DNA of 64,000 nucleotides from CAUPWF01 sp963515125 (GTDB taxonomy: Bacteria; Bacillota; Clostridia; Lachnospirales; Lachnospiraceae). A model generated the notes under the pieces. It saw nothing but the letters and a program-made list of their open reading frames with translations. It was not told the origin of the DNA and did not search any database. The stretch covers positions 186,001 through 250,000 of the forward strand of contig JBQKKG010000005.1 in NCBI GenBank assembly GCA_052116865.1, read 5' to 3'. Every line of letters begins with the position of its first letter. Within the stretch, counting starts at the first letter, position 1. This document shows, one piece after another, positions 7,798 to 15,560 of this stretch. The position numbers were made by a program, and so were the translations under genes.

Positions 7798-9054
7798 ATG
7801 GAGATAAAACTTGGCTTTGGAAATGGTATACAGACAGTTGCAGTGGCAGATCATAATATAGTGGGAGTATTAGAACCAAATACTGTGAGGCAGGAACTTG
7901 TGGGTGAAGCAGAAGTACAACGGGCATTAGAAAATCCGATAGGAAGTGAAGCACTTAGTAAAATAGTAAAGCAAGGCGAAAGGATAGCTATCATAACCAG
8001 TGATATTACACGACCCATGCCAACCCATGTGGTTATTCCAGCTCTTTTAAAAGAACTTTATAGTGCAGGGATAAAACCTGAAGATATTACAGTTGTCTTT
8101 GCGCTGGGAAGTCATCGTATTCATACAGAGGAAGAAAAAATAAAGCTTGTAGGACGGGAAGTATATCATACAATTACTTGTGTGGATGGTGATATCAATG
8201 ATTGTGTTCATATGGGAACAACTTCCAGAGGAACACCAGTTGATATTGTACGTATTGTAGCCGAAGCAAACCGCCGGATTTGCATGGGCAATATAGAATA
8301 TCATTATTTTGCAGGATACTCCGGAGGTGCAAAAGCAATTATGCCAGGAGTATCTACGAGAGCCGCTATTCAATCGAATCATAGTATGATGGTAGACCCG
8401 CTTGCTTGTGCGGGCAACATATGGGATAACCCATTACGAAAAGATATAGAAGAGGCAGCAGATATCTGTGGAGTAGATTTTATTGTGAATGTTGTTCTTG
8501 ATGAGCATAAAAATATTATTCGGGCAGTTGCAGGGGATGTGACCAAAGCACATCGAGAGGGATGTGCTTTTTTAGACACACTATATCAAAAGAAAATATC
8601 AGAAAGGGCGGATATTGTAATTGTCTCACAAGGAGGAGCTCCCAAAGATTTGAATCTGTACCAGACGCAAAAAGCACTAGATAACGCGAAACATGCAATT
8701 AAGGATGGGGGAGTTATCATACTTGTGGGTTCTTGTATAGAAGGGCTTGGTGAGCATACATTTGAGGAATGGATGCTCTCAGCCAAAGCCCCAGAGGAGT
8801 TAATCGCTAGAGTAAAAGAAAAGTTTGAATTAGGTGGTCATAAAGCGGCGGCCATAGCTATGGTGCTTGAGCATGCTGATATCTACTTAGTATCAGAATT
8901 AGAACCTGATTTTGTAAGAAACTTATTCCTAGTACCATATGCAACAGTACAAGAGGCTTTTAACGATGCAATGGAGAAAATGGGAATACATGCAACGGTA
9001 CTTGTGATGCCATATGGAGGTTCCACATTACCACGAGCTATCAATGAAGAATAA
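7798..9054 (+). CDS. LarA-family nickel-pincer racemase; proposed malate racemase
   Basis: 418 residues of the lactate racemase LarA family, which racemises 2-hydroxy acids through a nickel-pincer nucleotide (NPN). The key family residues are all recognisable: DITRP (Asp69, Arg72), GSHR (His106), EYHYFAGYSGGAK (His169, and Lys179 that would anchor the cofactor), His195, and YQTQKALDNA. The start is ATG 7798, with AGGAGG ending 7 bases before it, 11 bases after the PGK stop; an in-frame extension into PGK is not needed. LarA homologues are known with other hydroxy acids including malate. Malic enzyme directly downstream makes D/L-malate the best guess here. The cofactor genes larB, larC and larE are not seen in the window. 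Confidence 0.85.
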   Translation: MEIKLGFGNGIQTVAVADHNIVGVLEPNTVRQELVGEAEVQRALENPIGSEALSKIVKQGERIAIITSDITRPMPTHVVIPALLKELYSAGIKPEDITVVFALGSHRIHTEEEKIKLVGREVYHTITCVDGDINDCVHMGTTSRGTPVDIVRIVAEANRRICMGNIEYHYFAGYSGGAKAIMPGVSTRAAIQSNHSMMVDPLACAGNIWDNPLRKDIEEAADICGVDFIVNVVLDEHKNIIRAVAGDVTKAHREGCAFLDTLYQKKISERADIVIVSQGGAPKDLNLYQTQKALDNAKHAIKDGGVIILVGSCIEGLGEHTFEEWMLSAKAPEELIARVKEKFELGGHKAAAIAMVLEHADIYLVSELEPDFVRNLFLVPYATVQEAFNDAMEKMGIHATVLVMPYGGSTLPRAINEE

Positions 9055-9067
9055 AAAGGAGGTTATT

Positions 9068-10243
9068 ATGAATTACGCAGAAGAATCATTAAAATTGCAC
9101 CATGAATGGAAAGGGAAAATTGAAGTTATTGCAAAGGTACCAGTGGCAACAAAAGAGGATCTTTCGTTGGCGTATACTCCAGGAGTTGCACAGCCCTGTT
9201 TAGAGATTCAAAAGGATGTGGCGTTAAGTTATGAACTGACTCGACGTCACAATATGTGTTTAGTGGTGACAGATGGATCTGCTGTTTTAGGACTTGGGGA
9301 CATTGGTCCAGAAGCTGGTATGCCAGTGATGGAGGGGAAATGCGTCTTATTTAAAGCATTTGGAAACGTAGATGCCTTCCCGCTTTGCATTAAGAGTCAT
9401 GATGTAGATGAAATTGTAAATACCGTGTATCAAATATCAGGTAGTTTTGGTGGTGTTAATTTAGAAGACATATCTGCGCCACGTTGTTTTGAAATTGAAC
9501 GCAAATTAAAGGAAAAATGTGATATTCCTATTTTCCATGATGATCAACATGGAACGGCTGTCGTAACACTAGCAGGGATTATCAATGCATTGAAGGTAGT
9601 TCAAAAAGACAAAGAAAAGGTAAAAGTAGTAATCAATGGAGCAGGGGCGGCAGCCATTTCTATTACAAAACTCCTCTTTACAGCAGGAATAAAGGATATT
9701 ACACTCTGTGACCGTCGGGGGGCAATATATGAAGGTCGCGTAGAAGGTATGAATCCTGTAAAAGCAGAGATGGCTAGCATAACAAATCGTACAAAAAAGG
9801 ATGGATCACTAGCGGAGATGTTAGTTGGGGCAGATATTTTTATCGGTGTCAGTGCACCAAATATGGTGACTACAGAGATGGTAAAGACTATGGAAAAAGA
9901 TGCGATTATATTCGCATGTGCAAATCCAACTCCTGAAATATTTCCAGAAGATGCCAAAGCAGGTGGAGCAAAAATTATTGCCACCGGACGAAGCGATTAT
10001 CCAAATCAGGTAAATAATGTACTTGCATTTCCAGGGATATTCAGAGGAACCTTCGATGTAAGAGCTAGCGATATTAACGATGAAATGAAGATTGCTGCAG
10101 CAACGGCATTGGCTGAATTAATTACGGAAGAAGAATTATCAGCAGACTATATTATACCTGCTGCGTTTGATGAACGGGTAGGAAGTGCTGTTGCAAAATC
10201 AGTTGCAGAAGCAGCGGTAAGAAGTGGCGTGGCTCGTAAATAA
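9068..10243 (+). CDS. Malic enzyme (NAD(P)-dependent, decarboxylating)
   Basis: 391-residue short bacterial malic enzyme catalysing L-malate + NAD(P)+ to pyruvate + CO2 + NAD(P)H in the cytoplasm. It shows AYTPGVAQP (Tyr36), MEGKCVLFKAF (Lys91), NLEDISAPRCFEIE (Glu133, Asp134) and FHDDQHGTA (Asp158, Asp159) for substrate and metal binding. The NAD-binding motif is NGAGAAAISI, and CDRRGAIY after the second strand suggests NAD rather than NADP. ATG 9068 lies 8 bases after AAAGGAGG and 13 bases after the LarA-like gene. Its position after a probable hydroxy-acid racemase suggests malate is made inside this pathway. Confidence 0.93.
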   Translation: MNYAEESLKLHHEWKGKIEVIAKVPVATKEDLSLAYTPGVAQPCLEIQKDVALSYELTRRHNMCLVVTDGSAVLGLGDIGPEAGMPVMEGKCVLFKAFGNVDAFPLCIKSHDVDEIVNTVYQISGSFGGVNLEDISAPRCFEIERKLKEKCDIPIFHDDQHGTAVVTLAGIINALKVVQKDKEKVKVVINGAGAAAISITKLLFTAGIKDITLCDRRGAIYEGRVEGMNPVKAEMASITNRTKKDGSLAEMLVGADIFIGVSAPNMVTTEMVKTMEKDAIIFACANPTPEIFPEDAKAGGAKIIATGRSDYPNQVNNVLAFPGIFRGTFDVRASDINDEMKIAAATALAELITEEELSADYIIPAAFDERVGSAVAKSVAEAAVRSGVARK

Positions 10244-10276
10244 CAAAAAGAAAAGAGTATGGTAGGAGGGATTGCT

Positions 10277-11113
10277 ATGTTAGATTGTAGTATAAAAAAG
10301 GAACTACAACGATTTGCGCTTCAGATTCGAATCGGTGCGGTGGAGGAATTTAAAGCAAGAGGATTTGGTCATATTGGAGGTTCCTTAAGTGTTGCAGATG
10401 CATTGGCCGTATTATATGGTACAGTGATGGATATTGATCCTCAGAATCCTCAAAAAATAGACCGAGATAAGCTTGTATGCTCAAAGGGGCATGCTGGACC
10501 GGCAATTTATGCTGCATTAGCATTAAAAGGATATTTTCCATATGAGGATATTAAAACATTAAACCAGCCAGGGACTAATTTTCCAAGTCATTGCGACCGT
10601 AAAAAAACAACAGGAATTGACATGACAACAGGATCCCTGGGGCAAGGAACGTCTTTGGCGGTGGGAATGGCTCTGGGAGATAAAATCAAAGGCCGCAATA
10701 ATCGTGTTTTTCTTATTGTCGGTGATGGAGAGATTAATGAGGGCCAAGTATGGGAGGCCGCAATGTTCACAGCTGCTAAAAAAGTAAATAATTTAGTTTG
10801 GCTCGTCGACAATAATAAGAAACAATTGGATGGATATACGGATGAAATACTAAATGCTGGAGATTTGGGTGAAAAATTCTCAGCGTTTGGTTTTGAAACC
10901 TTAAATATTGATGGAAATGACTTAGAACAACTATACCAGGCGTTAACCAAAAGGGCGACAGACAAACCAATTGCTATTATCTTAGATACGGTAAAAGGAA
11001 AAGGGATTAAAGAAGTAGAGGAAACAATGGGAAATCATAGCATGGCAATGCCAAATGATGTCTACGACAAATGGTTAAAAAAATTACACGATGAATTAAA
11101 CACATTAGATTAG
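10277..11113 (+). CDS. Transketolase, N-terminal subunit
   Basis: 278-residue ThDP-binding half of a split transketolase. It has GHIGGSLSVADAL (His32), CSKGHAGPAIYAAL (His72), TTGSLGQGTSLAVGMA and the ThDP/Mg motif GDGEINEGQVWEAA followed by LVDNN. The ATG at 10277 is chosen over an ATG at 10259 because AGGAGG (10264-10269) is at the correct distance. It pairs with the C-terminal half that starts 16 bases later. Transketolase moves a two-carbon unit from a 3S,4R ketose to an aldose. In this operon the proposed donor is the IolB product DKG, released as malic semialdehyde (inference). Confidence 0.93.
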   Translation: MLDCSIKKELQRFALQIRIGAVEEFKARGFGHIGGSLSVADALAVLYGTVMDIDPQNPQKIDRDKLVCSKGHAGPAIYAALALKGYFPYEDIKTLNQPGTNFPSHCDRKKTTGIDMTTGSLGQGTSLAVGMALGDKIKGRNNRVFLIVGDGEINEGQVWEAAMFTAAKKVNNLVWLVDNNKKQLDGYTDEILNAGDLGEKFSAFGFETLNIDGNDLEQLYQALTKRATDKPIAIILDTVKGKGIKEVEETMGNHSMAMPNDVYDKWLKKLHDELNTLD

Positions 11114-11129
11114 AGGAGGGAGAATTACT

Positions 11130-12089
11130 ATGAATATTGTATACAATGGTGAAAAGGACCGTGCATTTAAAGATGTATTAGGTGCTATGATTCCTCGCTT
11201 AGCTGAGGAAGATAAAGATGTGATTTACCTAGATGCTGATTTAATGGGATGTATTGGAACTTTAAAATGGGCAAAGGAACATCCATCGCGTGCAATTAAT
11301 TGTGGAATAGCAGAAGCCAATATGATAGGAATCGCATGCGGACTATCAGCGGTAGGATGGAAACCGATTGTACATACTTTTGGTCCGTTTGCATCACGTC
11401 GGTGCTATGATCAAATATTTTTGTCAGGAGGATACGCGGGAAATTCTGTTACAGTCATTGGTACGGACCCAGGTGTATGCGCTGCATTTAACGGTGGGAC
11501 GCATATGCCATTTGAAGATATGGCACTTTACCGTGCGATACCTAAGGCGAAGGTGTTCGATATTACAGATGCTGCGATGTTAGAAGATGTATTGGCTCAA
11601 TGCAAAGACATAGAAGGCATAAAATATATTCGAGTAGGACGTAAAAATAATGCAAAAGTATACGAGGAAGGTACAGTCTTTCCGGTAGGAAAAGGAATCC
11701 CGTTACGAGAAGGGCCAGATGCAGTCATTATTGCCTGCGGTATTATGGTAGCCAAGTCATTAGAGGCGGCAAAAAAACTTGAAAAAGAAAAGATATATGT
11801 ATCGGTAATAGATATGTTTACTGTTAAACCATTGGATCAGGAACTGGTACTTCAATATGCTGCTAAGACTGGGGCTATTGTGACGGCTGAAAATCATAAC
11901 AAGATTGGTGGTCTTTATAGTGCTGTATCCGAGTGTATTAGTAAAAATAATCCGACACCTATTGAGTATGTTGCAGTAGAAGATGAATTTGGTGAAGTTG
12001 GTCCACAAGATTATCTAGAGGAAAGATTTGGCCTTACAAGTGCTCATATTGAAGAAAAAGTAAAAGCTGTCATTGGCAGAAAAAAGTAA
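11130..12089 (+). CDS. Transketolase, C-terminal subunit
   Basis: 319 residues comprising the pyrimidine-binding domain with the catalytic glutamate (CGIAEANMIGIA), the cofactor-contact segment HTFGPFASRRCYDQI and GGTHMPFEDMALYR, plus the C-terminal transketolase domain (VSVIDMFTVKPLD, ENHNKIGGL). The RBS is GAGGAGGGAG. It forms the active site together with the preceding gene product. Split transketolases are common in Clostridia and are also used in the sulfoquinovose transketolase pathway. Whether this one prefers phosphorylated or carboxylated substrates cannot be read with certainty. Confidence 0.93.
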   Translation: MNIVYNGEKDRAFKDVLGAMIPRLAEEDKDVIYLDADLMGCIGTLKWAKEHPSRAINCGIAEANMIGIACGLSAVGWKPIVHTFGPFASRRCYDQIFLSGGYAGNSVTVIGTDPGVCAAFNGGTHMPFEDMALYRAIPKAKVFDITDAAMLEDVLAQCKDIEGIKYIRVGRKNNAKVYEEGTVFPVGKGIPLREGPDAVIIACGIMVAKSLEAAKKLEKEKIYVSVIDMFTVKPLDQELVLQYAAKTGAIVTAENHNKIGGLYSAVSECISKNNPTPIEYVAVEDEFGEVGPQDYLEERFGLTSAHIEEKVKAVIGRKK

Positions 12090-12107
12090 AAGGGTTATAG
12101 GATAAAC

Positions 12108-12148
12108 AGTCAGTCTTTGAACTTTATTATTAAAGGGAAAGACTGACT
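12108..12148. terminator. Possible bidirectional terminator between transketolase and rpiB
   Basis: An 11-bp stem (12108-12118 with 12138-12148) encloses a nested CTTTA/TAAAG hairpin between two convergent genes. There is no long T-run, so the strength is uncertain. Confidence 0.5.
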
Positions 12149-12163
12149 ACTTTGTATCAATAC

Positions 12164-12592
12164 CTATTCTTCGATTAAATCAACACGTCTTTGATGACGG
12201 CCGCCTTCAAACTCAGCATCTAGCCAAGCGTCTACAATCATTTTGGCCTCTTCTGTACCTACAATTCTGGCCCCAAATGCAAGTACATTGGTGTTATTAT
12301 GTTGTTTGGAAAGTTTGGCAGTACATGGCTCGCTACAAACAACTGCACGGATTCCTCTGATTTTATTAGCAGCTAATGAAATACCAACACCTGTTCCACA
12401 AATCAATACTCCACAATCAGCTTCCTGTGCAATCACAGCTTGACCTACTAATTTTCCAAATTTAGGATAGTCACAAGATTCTGGAGTATCAGTACCATAA
12501 TTGAGTACTGTATGTCCCTTGCTTTCTAAGTGTGAAACAATCTCCTGTTTCATTTCTACTGCTGCATGGTCATTACCTATTGCTATTTTCAT
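12164..12592 (-). CDS. rpiB: Ribose-5-phosphate isomerase B
   Basis: 142-residue RpiB-type isomerase interconverting ribose 5-phosphate and ribulose 5-phosphate. It contains GNDHAA, the CGTGVGIS loop with the catalytic cysteine, the KQHNNTN segment and C-terminal GGRHQRRVD phosphate-binding arginines. The start is ATG 12590-12592 (minus strand) with AAGGAG upstream. It is convergent with the transketolase genes. The pairing suggests it handles pentose phosphates produced by transketolase, for example recycling xylulose 5-phosphate (together with an epimerase elsewhere). RpiB-like isomerases acting on other phosphorylated or sulfonated sugars exist, so substrate identity is not fully certain. 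Confidence 0.9.
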   Translation of the reverse strand: MKIAIGNDHAAVEMKQEIVSHLESKGHTVLNYGTDTPESCDYPKFGKLVGQAVIAQEADCGVLICGTGVGISLAANKIRGIRAVVCSEPCTAKLSKQHNNTNVLAFGARIVGTEEAKMIVDAWLDAEFEGGRHQRRVDLIEE

Positions 12593-12629
12593 AATAAATC
12601 TCCTTCATAAATAGATGATATTTTCATAT

Positions 12630-12647
12630 ATTTATTGTACAATAAAT
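12630..12647. promoter_or_regulatory. 18-bp perfect palindrome between rpiB and the ECF gene
   Basis: ATTTATTGTACAATAAAT is a perfect inverted repeat lying in the 102-base region between two divergent genes. It has the size and position of a dimeric repressor operator. No regulator family is recognised. Confidence 0.45.
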
Positions 12648-12694
12648 GAAATATAAAGTAAACTAAGAACAAGAGAAACGAAAGGATGTCACGT

Positions 12695-13234
12695 ATGAAT
12701 ATAAAAGAAAATACAAAAATAGATGCAAAAGTAATAAAAGTAGTATATAGTGGGGTGCTCATTGCTTTAGGCATCTTGTTACCACAAGCGTTTCATATGT
12801 TTGGTCAAAATGCGGGGATGACATTTTTACCAATTCATATACCGATTTTATTGGCAGGATTACTGCTAGGCCCATATTATGGATTAGTGGTTGGAATTAT
12901 TGTTCCAATACTAAGTTCTATATTAACCGGAATGCCGCCAGTACCAAAATTATATTTTATGGTAATTGAATTAGCCGTATATGGAGTGGCAATTGGATTT
13001 TTGATGAAAAGATTTCCAATCTATATAAGTCTAATCGGAGCAATGCTGGCAGGACGATGCTGTTATGGTCTAGCATTGATCGGAGGTATAACACTGCTAC
13101 ATATACAAGCACCATTTGCAAATCAAACAGCATTTTGGAGTGGAATCTTGTCAGGGATTCCGGGGATTGGAATACAGTTAATTGCAATTCCAGCTATTTA
13201 TTTTGGATTAAAAAGAGCAGGGCTACTAATATGA
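12695..13234 (+). CDS. ECF transporter S component (substrate unknown)
   Basis: 179-residue, strongly hydrophobic protein with about five to six membrane segments and the S-component-like stretch HIPILLAGLLLGPYYGLVVG followed by LTGMPP. Such proteins bind a vitamin or small molecule in the membrane and dock on a shared energy-coupling module (EcfA/EcfA'/EcfT), which is not in this window. ATG 12695 is preferred over ATG 12686 because AAAGGA overlaps the latter. Substrate cannot be assigned; it is unlike the RibU-like gene at 56.8 kb. It overlaps the convergent methyltransferase gene by 9 bases. Confidence 0.75.
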   Translation: MNIKENTKIDAKVIKVVYSGVLIALGILLPQAFHMFGQNAGMTFLPIHIPILLAGLLLGPYYGLVVGIIVPILSSILTGMPPVPKLYFMVIELAVYGVAIGFLMKRFPIYISLIGAMLAGRCCYGLALIGGITLLHIQAPFANQTAFWSGILSGIPGIGIQLIAIPAIYFGLKRAGLLI

Positions 13235-14722
13235 TTGTTTTAAAATGGTAACGTAGATATCTTCTTTTTCTGATATTGGGTAGTCTTTTAAAATAAAAAA
13301 TCCAGCAGAAGGTGCAAATTCAGTTATATATTCATGATTGTGTGTATAGAGAATTATTACACCTTCCAATGTTAAGACATTTTTTGCGGCTATAAAAAAG
13401 CGTTGATATACGTCTTTGACTTCAGACGCTGTTATGCGTCCAATCTTAAAAGGCATGTCCGTTATGATTTCATCGAATAAATAATCATGTCTAAAATCAA
13501 AAAAGTCCCGGTTAATATAATGGATTAGTTGATGTGCAATTGCTGTATTCACTTTTGCTTTTGCTATCGTATCAGCTTGCCAGTCGATACCATAAGAAGT
13601 ATTAGCTCTTACTGCTTTATGACGCTCAATCAGCATGGTTCCGACTCCACAGAAAGGATCTAATACCTGTGCATCCTCTACCATATAATCCTTTGCAAGT
13701 GCCATGGTTAAAGCAGCATTAACGGGTTTGATACTAGCAGGAATCAATTCTTTACGGTAGGTAAAACGCAAATCCTTTAATGAATATAGTTTCACTAATG
13801 CGTTATATAACCCTTCTTTATGTTCAATAAGACGTATTTCAAATTCATAATTAGTTGTACTATTAATAAGGGATCTTCCAGACAATCGTTCGATTTCGCT
13901 TGCTAGTTTTTTTGCAAAGGTACTTTTTTCACTTAAATTTTTGTTGCTTTTTATTTCTAATCTAAAATAATAAGGTGGCTTTTCCCCATATCCTCTTTGA
14001 AGAAAAGGAAGCAGTTCAGAAGTTACAATAGTTTTAGCAGCGTTGCTTACATCTAGGGGGCAAGTCTTCATTCCATCGATGATAAAAAACAGTTCCCGAT
14101 AAGTTCTGATCTTGTTCACCCAATTTAGGTGCTCTGCGCTTGCCATGACTCCAGCATTAAATATATTCATACTTACCTGCGGAAGATAGGTCTTTAATTC
14201 ATTTGCAGTAACAGTCTGATAATTACGTGCTGTTAATAATACCACATGATAAGACGTTTCATGTCCGCAAAATTCATGTGTATGAATTCCATCCATAGTG
14301 ACAATTAAGGAAGAAAGTTCCCGTATTTCTTCCGAGATATGTTTTTGTGTGTCTGGGTTAGCGGGACAGTCGGTAAGTACTTGTAACCTAGATTTAAAAT
14401 CATCTAAATAGGCTCTATAATCAAAGTTTTTTATCGCTTTTAAATAAAAGCTTTTAACAAATAATTTTTCTTCGGTTGTATAGATGTCATATAGAGGGGG
14501 TAAAAATTCTTGATTGCCCAAATCCCCCATCAATAGGGCAGCATTTTTCCTGATCTTTGGATCATCTTCTGTTAAGAGTGCAAGGACTTGTTCTTCTTTG
14601 CCAGAAAGCAGATAGAGAAGAGCCGTTTTATGATTGTCATTTTTAATTGCCTCTCTTAGTTTGCTTAGATTTTGTCGTATCTCTTTTTTTTCTACAATGT
14701 TATTCCATATTTCACTTATCAT
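13226..14722 (-). CDS. HEAT-repeat/THUMP-like/SAM methyltransferase fusion, probable RNA methyltransferase
   Basis: 498 residues. The first 100 or so look like HEAT repeats (VLALLTEDDPKIRKNAALLMGDLGN). The middle resembles a THUMP-type RNA-binding region ending in EIRLIEHKEGLYNALVKL and RKELIPASIKPVNAALTMAL. The C-terminal third is a class I methyltransferase with DPFCGVGTML (SAM motif I) and TDMPF in the position of the N/DPPY/F catalytic motif. This layout resembles guanosine-N2 methyltransferases of the TrmN/RlmL type, but with an added N-terminal HEAT module. The RNA target is unknown. It is probably cytoplasmic. Confidence 0.75.
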   Translation of the reverse strand: MISEIWNNIVEKKEIRQNLSKLREAIKNDNHKTALLYLLSGKEEQVLALLTEDDPKIRKNAALLMGDLGNQEFLPPLYDIYTTEEKLFVKSFYLKAIKNFDYRAYLDDFKSRLQVLTDCPANPDTQKHISEEIRELSSLIVTMDGIHTHEFCGHETSYHVVLLTARNYQTVTANELKTYLPQVSMNIFNAGVMASAEHLNWVNKIRTYRELFFIIDGMKTCPLDVSNAAKTIVTSELLPFLQRGYGEKPPYYFRLEIKSNKNLSEKSTFAKKLASEIERLSGRSLINSTTNYEFEIRLIEHKEGLYNALVKLYSLKDLRFTYRKELIPASIKPVNAALTMALAKDYMVEDAQVLDPFCGVGTMLIERHKAVRANTSYGIDWQADTIAKAKVNTAIAHQLIHYINRDFFDFRHDYLFDEIITDMPFKIGRITASEVKDVYQRFFIAAKNVLTLEGVIILYTHNHEYITEFAPSAGFFILKDYPISEKEDIYVTILKQSY

Positions 14723-14779
14723 AAAGCTCCTTCTTAAAACGTATTTTTATATGTTTATAAGTATATCATTAGGAACTGA

Positions 14780-14808
14780 TTGCATCAAGGAAAAAGCAAT
14801 GGTATAAT
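14780..14808 (+). promoter_or_regulatory. Promoter of the HAD hydrolase gene
   Basis: TTGCAT (14780-14785), 17 bases and TATAAT (14803-14808) upstream of the gene at 14895. A short GAACG/CGTTC inverted repeat follows in the leader. Confidence 0.6.
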
Positions 14809-14894
14809 GGGCGCAGAACGTCCGTTCTTTGCAATTGGAAATGGGTAAAAGTGAAAAGTAGTAGATAAGAAAGGTCTAAAGATAGGAGAGGTGT

Positions 14895-15560
14895 ATGATT
14901 AAAGGAATCGTGTTTGATATGGATGGATTGATTTTTGATTCAGAAAGAATCGTAAAAAGAGCGTGGAACATTGTAGGAGAGTCTTTGGGATATTCAGAAT
15001 TTGGAGAGCATATTTTTAACACTGTGGGATTGAATATGAAGAGTCGCAATGTTTATTTTCGTAATGCACTCGGGGAAGACTTTCCGATGACAGAATTTAA
15101 TGAAAAGACACGAGCAGTATTCTGTGAAATTGTAAAGCAAGAAGGGATGTCCATGAAGCCAGGATTACAAGAATTACTAAAGTATACCAAAGAAAAAGGC
15201 TTGCGAACCGCTGTCGCAACATCTTCTAGAGAAGAGCATGCTACACAGATGTTAAAGGAAGCTGGTATTTATGAGAATTTTAATGCGATGGTATTTGGAG
15301 ATATAGTTAAAAATGCGAAACCAGACCCGGAAATTTATCTGACAGCATGTGAATTAATTGCATTAGATCCGAGTGAGTGTTTAGCACTTGAAGATGCACC
15401 AGCAGGTGTGCGTTCTGCAATATCAGCTGGAATGAAGGTAGTCTTGATTCCAGATCTAGTTCAGCCAGATAGAGAAATCCAAGCATTGGCAACCTATCAA
15501 AGAAGGAGATTAGATGAAGTAATTACTATATTGGAAGAAATAGCATTAACTTCGAATTGA
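14895..15560 (+). CDS. HAD-superfamily hydrolase, beta-phosphoglucomutase-like
   Basis: 221-residue HAD subfamily IA phosphatase/phosphomutase. Motif I DMDGLIFDSE contains the nucleophile Asp and general acid Asp. A helical cap follows, then motif II ATSSRE, motif III Lys in NAKPDPEIY, and motif IV EDAPAGVRSAISAGM. These enzymes act on small phosphorylated sugars in the cytoplasm; the exact substrate is not predictable. RBS AGGAGAGG. Its 3' end overlaps the convergent PHP gene by 15 bases. Confidence 0.88.
   Translation: MIKGIVFDMDGLIFDSERIVKRAWNIVGESLGYSEFGEHIFNTVGLNMKSRNVYFRNALGEDFPMTEFNEKTRAVFCEIVKQEGMSMKPGLQELLKYTKEKGLRTAVATSSREEHATQMLKEAGIYENFNAMVFGDIVKNAKPDPEIYLTACELIALDPSECLALEDAPAGVRSAISAGMKVVLIPDLVQPDREIQALATYQRRRLDEVITILEEIALTSN

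Noticed and set aside
5409..12592. Sulfo-transketolase (sulfoquinovose) pathway, which also uses split transketolase and an RpiB-like isomerase
   Set aside because: No sulfoquinovosidase, sulfoquinovose isomerase or sulfolactaldehyde enzyme is seen; the GAPDH/PGK/LarA/malic enzyme set does not fit; inositol genes are directly adjacent.
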